NCBI GenBank assembly: GCA_039881045.1
Contig: JAYWVB010000024.1
Span: 456,562-520,561 of the forward strand
Direction of reading: 5' to 3'
DNA: 64,000 nucleotides
From: Chaetomium olivaceum
Taxonomy: Eukaryota; Ascomycota; Sordariomycetes; Sordariales; Chaetomiaceae
The position numbers and the translations under genes are program-made. Positions 43,059-52,114 of the stretch are shown piece after piece. A model generated the notes under the pieces. The model was not told the origin of the DNA. It made no database searches and was given only the letters and a program-made list of their open reading frames with translations. Position 1 is the stretch's first letter. Every line of letters begins with the position of its first letter.

Positions 43059-43714
43059 GCTAGCGAAATACTATCACTCTTTGTTATTCGAGTTGAACTG
43101 CTTTCGGTCACTGGTTGCCTGCAAACCGACGCTTGCGGCAATAATAGAACAGAGTATGTTGGGCTTGCGGTTTGCGGTGAGGATGAGATAGCTGTGCTCG
43201 CTATTTGCCGACACAATGTATGGAACAGACGTTGGCAGGCTGGGATTTACGCAAAAGGAATACCATTTACAGACCAGAAAGAAAGTTTATCCGTCGCAAT
43301 GTAGGCCTTGGGTAACGTATGGCCGAGCTCGACTTCGAATGTGATTAGCACTGCCGGCCTGGGAGCGCTTGTCAAAGTTCGTACCCCGTTATTCGTTCCT
43401 ATATATGTGGCGGCGATCTAGCCCAGCCCACACTTTAACAGATCGAGATGCATCTCCAATATTTCCCTCTTTCGGCCAACTCCCCGTCTCCCCGTTTTCA
43501 CGTGTTCTTTGACGCAATCACTCGTGTTGATCTGAGGTCATCGGAAAGATTTGGGTAGGGGGTTATAAAAAACATCGAACGTTAGCTGGGTCCGGTCCGT
43601 TTTGCTTGTATCTTGGTAGCTCAATGCATCGTTTTTTTTATTTCGTCCGCATTTACGAAATATTCCAATTAGAATAACCCACACACGAGCGCACACATCC
43701 ACCACTAGCCGACA
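43059..43714. promoter_or_regulatory. intergenic region with TATA box before a small gene
   Basis: This 656 bp gap holds a TATAAAA box at 43564-43570, about 145 bp upstream of the next ATG. Otherwise no gene or repeat is seen. Confidence 0.5.
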
Positions 43715-44153
43715 ATGCAGATTGACCGTATAATTCAACGTTATTCCGGGATTAGTCAGACAGCGACCATTGCCACTCGAAGGGCTTTGCAACCCTATCG
43801 ACGTACCTTTCCTCAAGTGCGCAATGTCTCCTCCGTCCCAGGCAAGAGCCCAGACAACATGGGCGGACCCGGAGGACAGGAGCATTTCCCAGAGAGCGCT
43901 TCATTGCGGAGGTTGGATCCCCAAATCCTAGTGTCGTTTGCGTGTTGTGCTGAGTCATAGTGTTTAACTACCTTCTAGGAGATATACTCTCACTACCATG
44001 TATGGGGTGCTCGCCGCCTCTTTCGCCTTGGTGGTTGCGAGGGCCGCGAGGTTGAACTCGAACGCTGGCTACGTTTTAGTTCATGATTCGTCGAAGGGAG
44101 AACTCGATGATGTCAAGTATATCAAGGCGTCTGATTTGCCGAAGTCCGGATAA
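43715..44153 (+). CDS. small putative mitochondrial single-pass protein
   Basis: Predicted 123-residue protein of unknown family. Exon 1 is 43715-43911, the intron 43912-43978 (GTTGGA donor, TTAAC-type branch point, TAG acceptor), exon 2 43979-44153. The N-terminus is rich in Arg, Ser and Thr with few acidic residues (SQTATIATRRALQPYRRTF), as in mitochondrial presequences. After the splice a hydrophobic helix (YGVLAASFALVVARAA) suggests one inner-membrane segment, followed by a short Lys/Asp-rich tail. A TATA box at 43564-43570 precedes it. I recognise no homologue by name; the small size, clean intron and presequence-like N-terminus support a real gene. Confidence 0.6.
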
Positions 44154-44772
44154 GACTTCGTCGGACTTGGAAATAAAAGGGTGGCCGATCCTATACTTCG
44201 TTTGCGTTGTGCTGCGGTGCATGTTGTGGCTTGGGCTTTGCTTTGCCTCTATATTCAAGCACCTGACGACCGGGAATTCCGTCTTTGGGAATACAAAGTT
44301 TTGCATGCGCCCGGTGTGGGCCAGTCATGGTTCCTTCTCGTCCTTGCAGGAGGTCATAAGCTGATTCAGGACGACTAAATTTGGCATGGAATTTGCTTGA
44401 CCACGGAAGAGAATTGGTCCGTCGTCGGTCAGCACACTAAGATCGGCACGTCTTTCTACTCGATTGATAGAGGTTTCGAGGCGTCCCGCCAATGGCGCCT
44501 GCCAAGCCAGAAGGCCTTTCGTCAAGTCGTCTTTGACAACTTCTATCTAAGCCTCTTGCGTCGTCCTTGGTCTTTCAATACGAGGTCTTTTCGTGTTCGG
44601 CCCTGCGATCGGAAGAGGATGACGTGTTTTATGAGATGAAGTAAGTATATAAGGGTGAGACATGGCACCTTTGTTCCTCCCTCACCTTGGATACCACCTC
44701 CTACTTGGGACAGTCTGACGTTGATCCACTTATCAGACCAAACCCATTCTGCATCCACGTCATCCGATAACA
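44154..44772. promoter_or_regulatory. intergenic region with TATA box before the But2-like gene
   Basis: This 619 bp gap carries TATATAAG at 44646-44653, 120 bp upstream of the ATG at 44773, a good TATA box. No gene is supported in it. Confidence 0.55.
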
Positions 44773-45345
44773 ATGAAGCTTTTCAACGTGCTCGTACCTG
44801 TTACGGCAGCCTCGCTGGCCGCCGCAGCCCCCGCCGTCCTCGCACGCCAATTTCAGGTCGGTGACATCCTCTATCCATCCGGGACCTACCGTAGCTGGGT
44901 CCAGACCGGCAACATCATCCAGGACCCACAGGATCAGTTGCTCGTCGTCAAGAACGGCGTTCCTGCGGAGGAAACGACGGCCATTGTTACTTTTGATTTC
45001 CCCACAGACTCGCAAGGCAAGAAATGCGAGCTTATCTTCGAGCTCTGGGGTGACCGGGACCACTCCACTGGGACCCAAGAACTCGACGTCTTTACCTACA
45101 CCGACCCTCCCACGGTTTTATCGGATCTCGCCGCCCAGCTCAAGGGCAGAGATATTCATGTCGGCCGCATTGTTGCCCCGCTACAGGCCAATGCCACTTG
45201 GATCCAGTCCTACCATGGGTACCCGACGATAGACTGCCCAGCTGGGCAGCATCTTGGTTTTCAGTACGTTGGTGCAGGTAATGCGGTGGAAGTTCGTTGG
45301 GACATTGGTGTGACTGGGCCGAGGTTCCGGATTCGCTCTGAGTGA
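44773..45345 (+). CDS. secreted But2-C-terminal-like protein
   Basis: Secreted single-exon protein of 190 residues with a signal peptide (MKLFNVLVPVTAASLAAAAPA). The mature domain begins QFQVGDILYPSGTYRSWV and contains ETTAIVTFDFPTDSQGKKCELIFELWGD, LDVFTY and, toward the end, FQYVGAGNAVEVRWDIG. Conserved Cys in GKKCEL and in TIDCPAGQ probably form a disulphide. This matches the fungal family annotated as ubiquitin-3-binding But2 C-terminal domain, which in filamentous fungi occurs mostly in secreted proteins of unknown function. A TATATAAG box lies 120 bp upstream. Family assignment is moderately certain. Confidence 0.75.
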   Translation: MKLFNVLVPVTAASLAAAAPAVLARQFQVGDILYPSGTYRSWVQTGNIIQDPQDQLLVVKNGVPAEETTAIVTFDFPTDSQGKKCELIFELWGDRDHSTGTQELDVFTYTDPPTVLSDLAAQLKGRDIHVGRIVAPLQANATWIQSYHGYPTIDCPAGQHLGFQYVGAGNAVEVRWDIGVTGPRFRIRSE

Positions 45346-45868
45346 AGTGTGGCGTTATTCGGAGTTGGAGGAGGCCAAGGAGATAGGCAACTGACAGAGA
45401 TAACTATCATTCCTTCATGAAGCTTAGAAGTCCATGTTGGTACCGACCAATTTCCAAACCATGTCTTCTGTTTTGAGAGACTTATCAAACAATGAATTGC
45501 CCAACGTTCTATCAACCCGATGAGACGCTGGGATTAAAAGCATGATGACACCAACAAGTTACCTGAGTGAGGACTTGATCCTGGTCAATTGTTTCGCTAC
45601 GATGAAGATGTCTGATTGCTGAGAGGTCTCGTTTGACGGTACGTGTTGCTTATCAATAATAGCAAAAGTGGGCGTTGCTGTTGGCGGCAGACAGACTGGC
45701 CCTATACCAAGCTAAATGCCCGAGCAGCGAGTTGAGAGATGTATTACGTTGCTTAGGCTCAGAGTCGAAGCGTTATTACCTAGACAAACTTGAATGTGAA
45801 AAACGTAATATGGAAGGCGCAGCAGCGAACTCTACCCAATGACTAGGTAGGTATCCAGCCCCCCTCAA
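45346..45868. other. intergenic region between convergent genes
   Basis: This 523 bp gap lies between the converging But2-like and ComA-like genes. No gene or repeat was recognised. Confidence 0.5.
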
Positions 45869-46990
45869 TTATCGGAAGGTAACCACCTTCCCAAACGTAT
45901 CGCTCATCCCCCAAATTCCTTGCCTCAAGCAGCTTAGCTGCACAATCTGAGAGTGGTCCACGAACAAGTTGACGTCTGCCCCAAACTCCCTCACATACCA
46001 ATTGAACACCTTCGGTTCTGCGGCCTCGAACATGACTCTTTCCTTGGGCAACCCGCCCAAGATAGCCTGAATCACATCCGTTCTCCATGCTTTGACATTC
46101 TCGGTGATCCCTTCGCTCTCAATCATAATCCTCTCAACTCCCTCCTCTTCGATAAACCGCCTCCCTAGGCTGATAATCTTGTTTGGATCCGACGTACCCC
46201 CCAGGGTCTCGAGTTCGGCAGCGTCAGTGTCACCACCAGCGCCGAACTGGATGCCAATCTCGGGCTTGGCAGTCAGCCCAGCATCATGGACAGCGTGAAT
46301 CAAGCGGAGCCAGTCGTCGGGCGGAAGGGAGAGAAAGCCTGACGAGATTTCGATAACATCAAACCCGAGGGCTTTGCACTTGGCAAGGTAACGCGGGATA
46401 GCGGTCGAAGGATCGGATTGGAGGAGCACATATTCGATCCAGCCGCCCTACTCCAATGTCAGTTTTATTTTTACGGCAAGGTTGGAGCGTGTGGACAGAC
46501 CGTAGAGACGTAGACACCATGGTCGTGCGCGAGGTCAATAAGCTCACGGAGCTTATCCTCGGGAAACAAAGAAAAGGAACCACCGGCGAATTTGAGGCCA
46601 TCGATGTGATGGTCCATTCTAGGTAGGGTACCGTTATAAATGGCACCAATAGATGGGACTGTAGACTCACGTTTCGAGGACATCTTGAAGGTATCGTTTC
46701 CCCATAGCAGAGTAATATGGGCCCCTGATTTCGGTGACACCGACTTCCCGGGGCTTTGGTGGACGAGTGTTGTGGCGAATGAAACCGAAGGCGCCCTCAT
46801 CCTCAAGCAGAATTTCAGATTGCTGGCGAGGCGCATTCCGTGCCGCTCCTTTTGTGAATAGATTTGCTGTCGTTGAAAGTGTTCGTAGGGGGATGGGTTG
46901 GTTAATAAGGCTAGAGACTTCGCCAACGATTCTTCTGCCTATCGCTGGCCGAAGTAGCAGAGTAGACAAATGCTGAGCCGCCATTGCCAT
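45869..46990 (-). CDS. ComA-family protein (phosphosulfolactate-synthase-like)
   Basis: Predicted 338-residue protein with a TIM-barrel of the ComA family. Exons (minus): 46990-46671, 46618-46501, 46447-45869; introns have GTGAGT and GTCTGT donors and TAG acceptors. Family marks are DGLKFAGGSFSLFPEDKLRELIDLAHDHGVYVSTGGW formed across the second intron (given here only by its ends, DGLKFAGG and VSTGGW), then ALGFDVIEISSGFLSLP, KPEIGIQFG and FEAAEPKVFNWYVREFG. In methanogens ComA makes phosphosulfolactate for coenzyme M; fungal and plant (HSA32) relatives have other, heat- or stress-linked roles. The N-terminal 60 residues with several Arg and Ser look like a mitochondrial presequence, so the fungal enzyme may be mitochondrial (inference). 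Confidence 0.85.
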
Positions 46991-47512
46991 TTATGGGGGC
47001 GGATTATCCAAAACTTGATGATAATAGCAGTTGTTTGCCCGAGTCGCGTTCACTAGGCGTAACGTTGTAACTCTAGGGTGTTATGAGTTTGGACTCGAAG
47101 CTAGGTAGTTAAAAGGGGGTGTTGATTACATTATCAATGAGTAGCTGCTTCTCGGCAGTAGATCTTCCTTGGAAGAAGATTGATCGGTTCGTTGCTAATG
47201 GTGGAGGTATATAAGGGTGACGTCAACACGGTTCATCGTTGTCTAGAGCTTGATGTCATCATTAACAAATTGTTAGCGGTCCCCAAGTTTCGAAAATCAT
47301 CGGGGCGAAAACTTACCCACCCGCTTGTAATGTAAACGCCGCGCCTTTGTCGGCCCTTCTTCTTATTACCGAACCCATCTCGATAGGTAAGGTAGCTTGT
47401 AATGCTGGAAGTTACCACACTACTGCTCGCAACATGGGACTACGTTGGTTGCGAATACCACTAACGTATTACAAGGAGGCGGTACAACAGCTAATAATGA
47501 TTCAAATTTCTG
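46991..47512. other. intergenic region upstream of the ComA-like gene
   Basis: This 522 bp gap carries the promoter of the leftward ComA-like gene and the 3' region of the PaaK-like gene. A plus-strand TATATAAGGGTGA at about 47208 has no ORF downstream. Confidence 0.45.
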
Positions 47513-49105
47513 TTAGTGCGCTTTATCTACAAAGTGCATAACCTTCCCACCAGTGTTACTCCTCTCAAACTCGGTCAAGTCCTTAACAAAGGTGACGAGG
47601 AAGAGATGACGATTCTCCGGTAGCACAACAAAGTAATCCTCGACTGCTTTGGTAAGCTTGGACTCGGCAGCCGGACCACCGCCAACATTGGAGGAAGGAA
47701 GAAGAATGCGGGCTTCAAGGGTCAACTCCCGTGACGAGTCCATCATAGCCAAGACAACCTGCCACTGCAGGATATTCCACTCCTCGGTCTGCATGAAGTC
47801 CGCCAACTTGTCAAACTCGAAATACATTCCATACCACTTAAAGCTAAAGCGTTGGTCACGACCGTGCAGGCGGAGGACCCGGAAGTGCTCCAGCTCGGTC
47901 ACGGGTATCAAGCTGGCGGCAGCAGCAGACTCAGGTAGCGGATGGAGAGACCCGACATCGCCGGTCACGTAACGTACCAAAGGGTTCTTCAGGCGTTGTA
48001 GGGACGTCTGGACGATGATGCCTGGCGACCCATCGGGGAGGGGCTCACTTCTTCCACTGACATTGTCGTTACTCCCGTCAAGGGCGGACGGGTTGAGAAT
48101 CTCGATGAGCATTGTGCGGGTGTCAAACACAAAATCGGCAGCCCCAGGTGTTTCCAGGCATCCATCCCCTGTGAGGCCGGGGCAGCTGAGGGCCCAAGAC
48201 CCTGCTTCGGAGCTCCCTAAAAGAGAACAGATCTTGACCTGGCCGAGAACGAGGGTGATATACGCCCTCTGCGCGGGGGTGAGCGGCTCGGAGGTGTAGA
48301 TGATCTTGTCAAGCTTGATCCGCTGTCGTTCTTCCGTAGGCAGCGTCGAGATGTAGTGAATAACCCTGATAACTTGACTCCCGTCGCCGGACAAGACATT
48401 GCTGCGGTAGTGCGCCAGGGCAGTGGTTATCTCGGCCAGGTCCATGTAGTTCCCAGCAGATAGGACGCTCGCACCCGCGTTCTCCAATATCTCCAGGGTA
48501 AGGTCAAGTGATCTTGAAACATCGGCCACTTTTAGCTCCAGGGCCCATGGATAGAATCATAAGGTGGCATGGCGATCGTACCGGTAAAAATGCCCGCCGG
48601 TATGGGCAGTCAGGACCCAGTCGCCGGGTTCAATAACACCGCATGTTCGGATGAACTCGCCCATACGGGCCCGCTGCGCACGGTTTTCAAGTGCATCGGT
48701 TGCGAACAGCATCGGGAGACCACCAGATCCGCCGCCGGTAATGCTGAGGTACGAACCATCCCGGTACGTATTTTTGGGGTTTGTGTCGCCCGTCAGTCGC
48801 TCGATGACTTTGTATCTAATGCCCGAGTCGAGTTGGTCAGCAAAGGAGGGTATACTCGAGCAGGGTGTGGACAGGGGACTGATTCCCCCTCCACAAGCAA
48901 GAAAGTTATACTGTCAGTCTTACAGGCTTTTCTTCGTGGTGAGCGGCAAGAGCTGCAAATGCGCATCCGGCTGCTGACTTGTCGCCGAGTCCAAAGCGTC
49001 CTGGACCCCCTTAGAATCCGGGGGGTATTGAACCTGCGGAGCATAGAAAGGGTGAATCCTCGCGACGGCGAGGACCTCATGCAGAGAGAACACTTTTGAC
49101 TCCAT
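47513..49105 (-). CDS. PaaK-like adenylate-forming enzyme
   Basis: Predicted 492-residue acyl-adenylating enzyme. Exons (minus): 49105-48924, 48878-48582, 48512-47513; introns of 45 bp (GTAAGA) and 69 bp (GTACGA), both closing the frame. The nucleotide loop is YLSITGGGSGGLP, then RMGEFIRTCGVIEPGDW and TGGHFYRSLDLTLEI (formed by the second splice). LLGSSEAGSW corresponds to the A5 motif, VRYVTGDVG to A7 and LHGRDQRFSFKWYG to the hinge region. This matches PaaK/phenazine-biosynthesis-like CoA ligases that activate aryl or amino acids. Start at 49105 (MESKVFSLHEVL) is preferred; an in-frame ATG also exists at 49201. It lies head-to-head with a broken decarboxylase gene and near a TauD oxygenase. 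Confidence 0.83.
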
Positions 49106-49672
49106 TCTCAACAGGTTAACTGTCGTGGATGGGAATGTAACAGTGATGGAATTATGGAAACCATGGTAGGCTATTTGAGTTTCCGAACCGTCGTCCCCCA
49201 TGCTCAAACTTCAGGGACATTGTTTACGGGTAATTGCCGCGCAGAGGAATATGCATGCGCAACACAGTTTCACCAAACTGTGTGGAGTGCGCAGGTTCAT
49301 CCAGCCGGACAATACACAGCATCTGGATCGACGCTTAACTCATGCACCTCAACCTTTTCGGCGCTTCTTCAGCTGAGCCCGGGGCGCCACTCGGTTACGG
49401 GACGGATCGATCGGCAAGCCCCGTGGATTGGTCAGGGCAAGGTGGGCCCTCTGGACGACTTCCTTTCAAGCCTTCGGCCTGGTTTACAAGTGAATCTCAC
49501 TCACATGCAATGGTCGTTCAGCAGGATGCCAGAGCGGTGAAACATGGCAGACTGAAAGGGCACCTAAGAGCGTATTAGACTCGACCGGTTTTATATAGAT
49601 CCACACTGGACGGAGCTCAAGGTAGGCTCTCGCTAGGTGGCTAAGAATGCTGTTACCTTATAATCCGCACGC
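49106..49672. other. intergenic, between the PaaK-like gene and the decarboxylase relic
   Basis: This 567 bp gap has no recognisable domain; it may have held the lost 5' exons of the decarboxylase gene or its promoter. Confidence 0.4.
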
Positions 49673-50487
49673 ACTCTTAGCTTGGGAGTGGACCCATCGC
49701 GTATCGTCTTTAGCCATCCTTGCAAATCTGTCTCAACACTACGAATGGCTTCCAGCTGTGGTATCCCGTTGGCCACGTTTGATAATTCGGATGAGCTGGA
49801 CAAAATCAAGAACGTAAGCCCCTTTATGCTTCTCCGGATCTACGCCCGGGATGATACCTCGCGGGCCAGCATGGGCAAGAAATTTGGAGCTGGCCCACTC
49901 TCAACCATTCGTTGTTTCCAAAGGCTCGAGCCCTTGGGCTGAAGGTGGCAGGAGTCAACTTTCACATTGATCTGTCTTAACCCTTCTTTCTTTGCTCTCA
50001 AACATTTTTGACGTCCATCTGGTGGGAGCTGCGTCGTGCGAACCAAACGCCTTTCCGATAGCCGCTTTGGACGCCCGACGAGCTTTTGACCAGGGAAGGG
50101 TCATAGGCTTTGACATGACCATTTTGAAGGTCGGAGGCGGGTTTCAGGAATCCAACCTCGACTTGATGGCTCCCGGTCTACGCCAAGTTATCGAGGAGGA
50201 GCTTCCGAGTAGGGACGTCCGCATCATTACTGAACCTGGCCGGTTCTACGCCCGGAGCCATTGTACGTTCGTTTGCAAGATCATCTCCCGTCGTAACCAC
50301 AACAGTGGCGCCGGTTCTGCACATGTGGACATTCTGTACCAGAAGTCCAGAACGACGGCATTTATGTGTGTTTTATGAACAGAGTGACCGAAGAGGAGTT
50401 GTTCATCCCGGCACTGGTCACTGTGGACAAGGATAGTGATGTCAGCAGAAGCCAGGGGAAGCATTCCAGTTTTTATTCTGTCTAAGT
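49673..50487 (+). pseudogene. ornithine/diaminopimelate-decarboxylase-like (fold-III PLP) pseudogene
   Basis: Broken copy of a type-III PLP decarboxylase. Recognisable blocks are GVDPSRIVFSHPCKSVSTLRMA, LATFDNSDELDKIKNVSP, LLRIYARDD and GKKFGA, then KVAGVNFHI in another frame (near 49925), then after a possible intron EPNAFPIAALDARRAFDQG, GFDMTILKVGGGF (glycine loop) and IITEPGRFYA (phosphate-binding Glu-Pro-Gly-Arg). A further one-base shift near 50350 leads to QNDGIYVCFMNR. The N-terminal domain with the PLP lysine and the C-terminal catalytic Cys block are missing. Frame breaks therefore occur at about 49920 and 50350. It lies between a PaaK-like and a TauD-like gene, in the opposite direction to both, and is probably the remnant of a third enzyme of that cluster. 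Confidence 0.82.
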
Positions 50488-50543
50488 AAAGTAACCCTAA
50501 GTAACACACCGGCCCATTATATGCCTCCTTATGTAAATCCACT

Positions 50544-51482
50544 TCACGGGAACGACGTTGCATCCCACCTCACTCGGCGCAGATGGCGCTCCGGATCCAT
50601 GACCTCGTTCCTTGCGTGGAGCCAACGCCGGTTATTCAACAACAAAATGGAACCTCGGGGCATGTCCTCTGGGGTAAAATGTAGCGTGCCCCTTTGTGCT
50701 TCGGCGCTCATAAGTACCTGCTTTAGCTCTTTCACCGCCCCAGCGGCCTCGGTGGTTAGCGGGGTGATAATATCCTCCCGAAACCTCAATGTGGTAATGG
50801 GTTTCCCGCGGTTGTCATCGGCCACAGCAAGTATGCTGCCGACGATGTGTCGCTTGCCGCTAGAACGTACGAACTCCGGAGGTACTGTGATACGATAATT
50901 CGGGCAGCAGAGCGCGGCGCGGGAGGAGTGTGACAGGTGGCGGAGGATGTTGTCGACGCCGAGGGCAGAGAAAACGCCGCCGCCGCGGCGGTCCGGTTGA
51001 AGCACCTGCAGCGCAAAGTAACGCGGCGGGCTTGCTTCGTAGCTGCAGTCGGTATGCCAGGGGAATTCCTCCATCGTCTCAGACCGCGCCCGGGACCCGT
51101 TGCTCTGGAATTGGGTCGCGCTCGGTCGAATGTCCCAAAACCATCCCTGCGACGCACTGTGATCCACCGGCAGGCCGTGTCCGTGCAATTCGGCTAGTCC
51201 TACGATCAGGCCATGTAGGTATCTGCTCTCGTCGTCCGGGAAGCCCAGGCTTAGTTTGAGGAGACCTTGTTGTCGGAGGAGCTGCTGGACTTGCTGGATG
51301 TGATGCGGTTGGCGCAAGCAATCCAATCCGCTGACTGTTAAGCGTGGGACGAGTGTCAAAGGTCCTAAGCATATGTCAATTCAGTATATGGGATGGAGAC
51401 CTTCTTGAAATCGGAACAAAGACTCACTACTAGGAACAAAACCTGCCTTGGCGTACTTTAGAGGACGTATGAGAGACCGCAT
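50544..51482 (-). CDS. TauD/TfdA-family Fe(II)/2-oxoglutarate dioxygenase
   Basis: Predicted 291-residue dioxygenase. Exon 1 is 51482-51428, the intron 51427-51365 (GTGAGT donor, TAG acceptor), exon 2 51364-50544. The splice provides the only ATG (MRSLIRPLKYAKAGFVPS) for the otherwise ATG-less long frame. Iron ligands are His122 and Asp124 in FPWHTDCSYE and His268 in RRWLHARNEV; Arg281/Arg284 in HLRRVRW bind 2-oxoglutarate. Family members hydroxylate taurine-like or amino-acid substrates; in biosynthetic clusters they modify amino acids. It converges on the decarboxylase relic; together with the PaaK-like adenylating enzyme this could be what remains of an amino-acid-derived metabolite or siderophore-type cluster (inference). 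Confidence 0.9.
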
Positions 51483-51784
51483 GGTGCATTGGTAGGTACG
51501 CAACGTGGAAATAAGGAGCATGACTGCCTACCTAGCATCCGGTGATGCAGAGGACCCGCCAATAAATCCTACGCCCTGGACTCAAATGAGACAGTCCTGC
51601 CGTACATCGCCGCCGGCACTGACAAGCAAAACCGAATATCTATGACAAAAAAAAAACCATCGGAGAGTTGTCCCGCTGGTTTACGGGGAGGGTAGCTTAA
51701 GCGACCTAACGCTACCTATGCACCGGCTACAGATCCGATGTGTAGGAAGTCTAAGGCGCCGGACGATCGGTTAAAAGAGTAGCT
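51483..51784. other. intergenic region left of the retroelement
   Basis: This 302 bp gap has no supported gene. I find no 5' LTR or primer-binding site here; the left end of the Ty3 element is lost and the exact junction is unclear. Confidence 0.4.
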
Positions 51785-51799
51785 CCTGGTAAAAGTCGT

Positions 51800-52114
51800 C
51801 ACCAGGAGCATTTGGAGGCGGTACGAGAGTGGAAGCGCGTGGAGAAGGAGATGGACGGCGAGCCTTTTTATGTTAATTTCGGTATCAATGGAATTCATTA
51901 CACCAAGGCCCTTGTCGACAGTGGATGCCTCTGTTTCGCCACCATCAGCCTTTCACTTGCTAAACGCTTACGCCTCCCGCGCATCCCCATCACCCCCCGT
52001 GACCTCGACCAAGTCAACGTCTTAGTGAAGGAAGCTATCACACACGTTGCCTACGCAGACACCGACATCGACGGACACAAGAGAAGGCGGGTTTTCTTCT
52101 ACTGTTATCCCTGA
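51800..52114 (+). pseudogene. retropepsin-type protease fragment of the Ty3 element
   Basis: Frame-separated start of the pol polyprotein. The active-site motif ALVDSGCL (Asp-Ser-Gly) and the sequence HLEAVREWKRVEKEMDGEP mark the aspartic protease, as in fungal chromoviruses. The frame ends with FFYCYP and a stop near 52112, whereas the pol frame continues from the next position with VIPDQGDDVIIGRPWM, so one extra base separates them. Confidence 0.85.

Noticed and set aside
47208..47220. Plus-strand TATATAAGGGTGA, like the TATA box of the But2-like gene
   Set aside because: No plus-strand gene follows within several hundred bases; the neighbours are on the minus strand.
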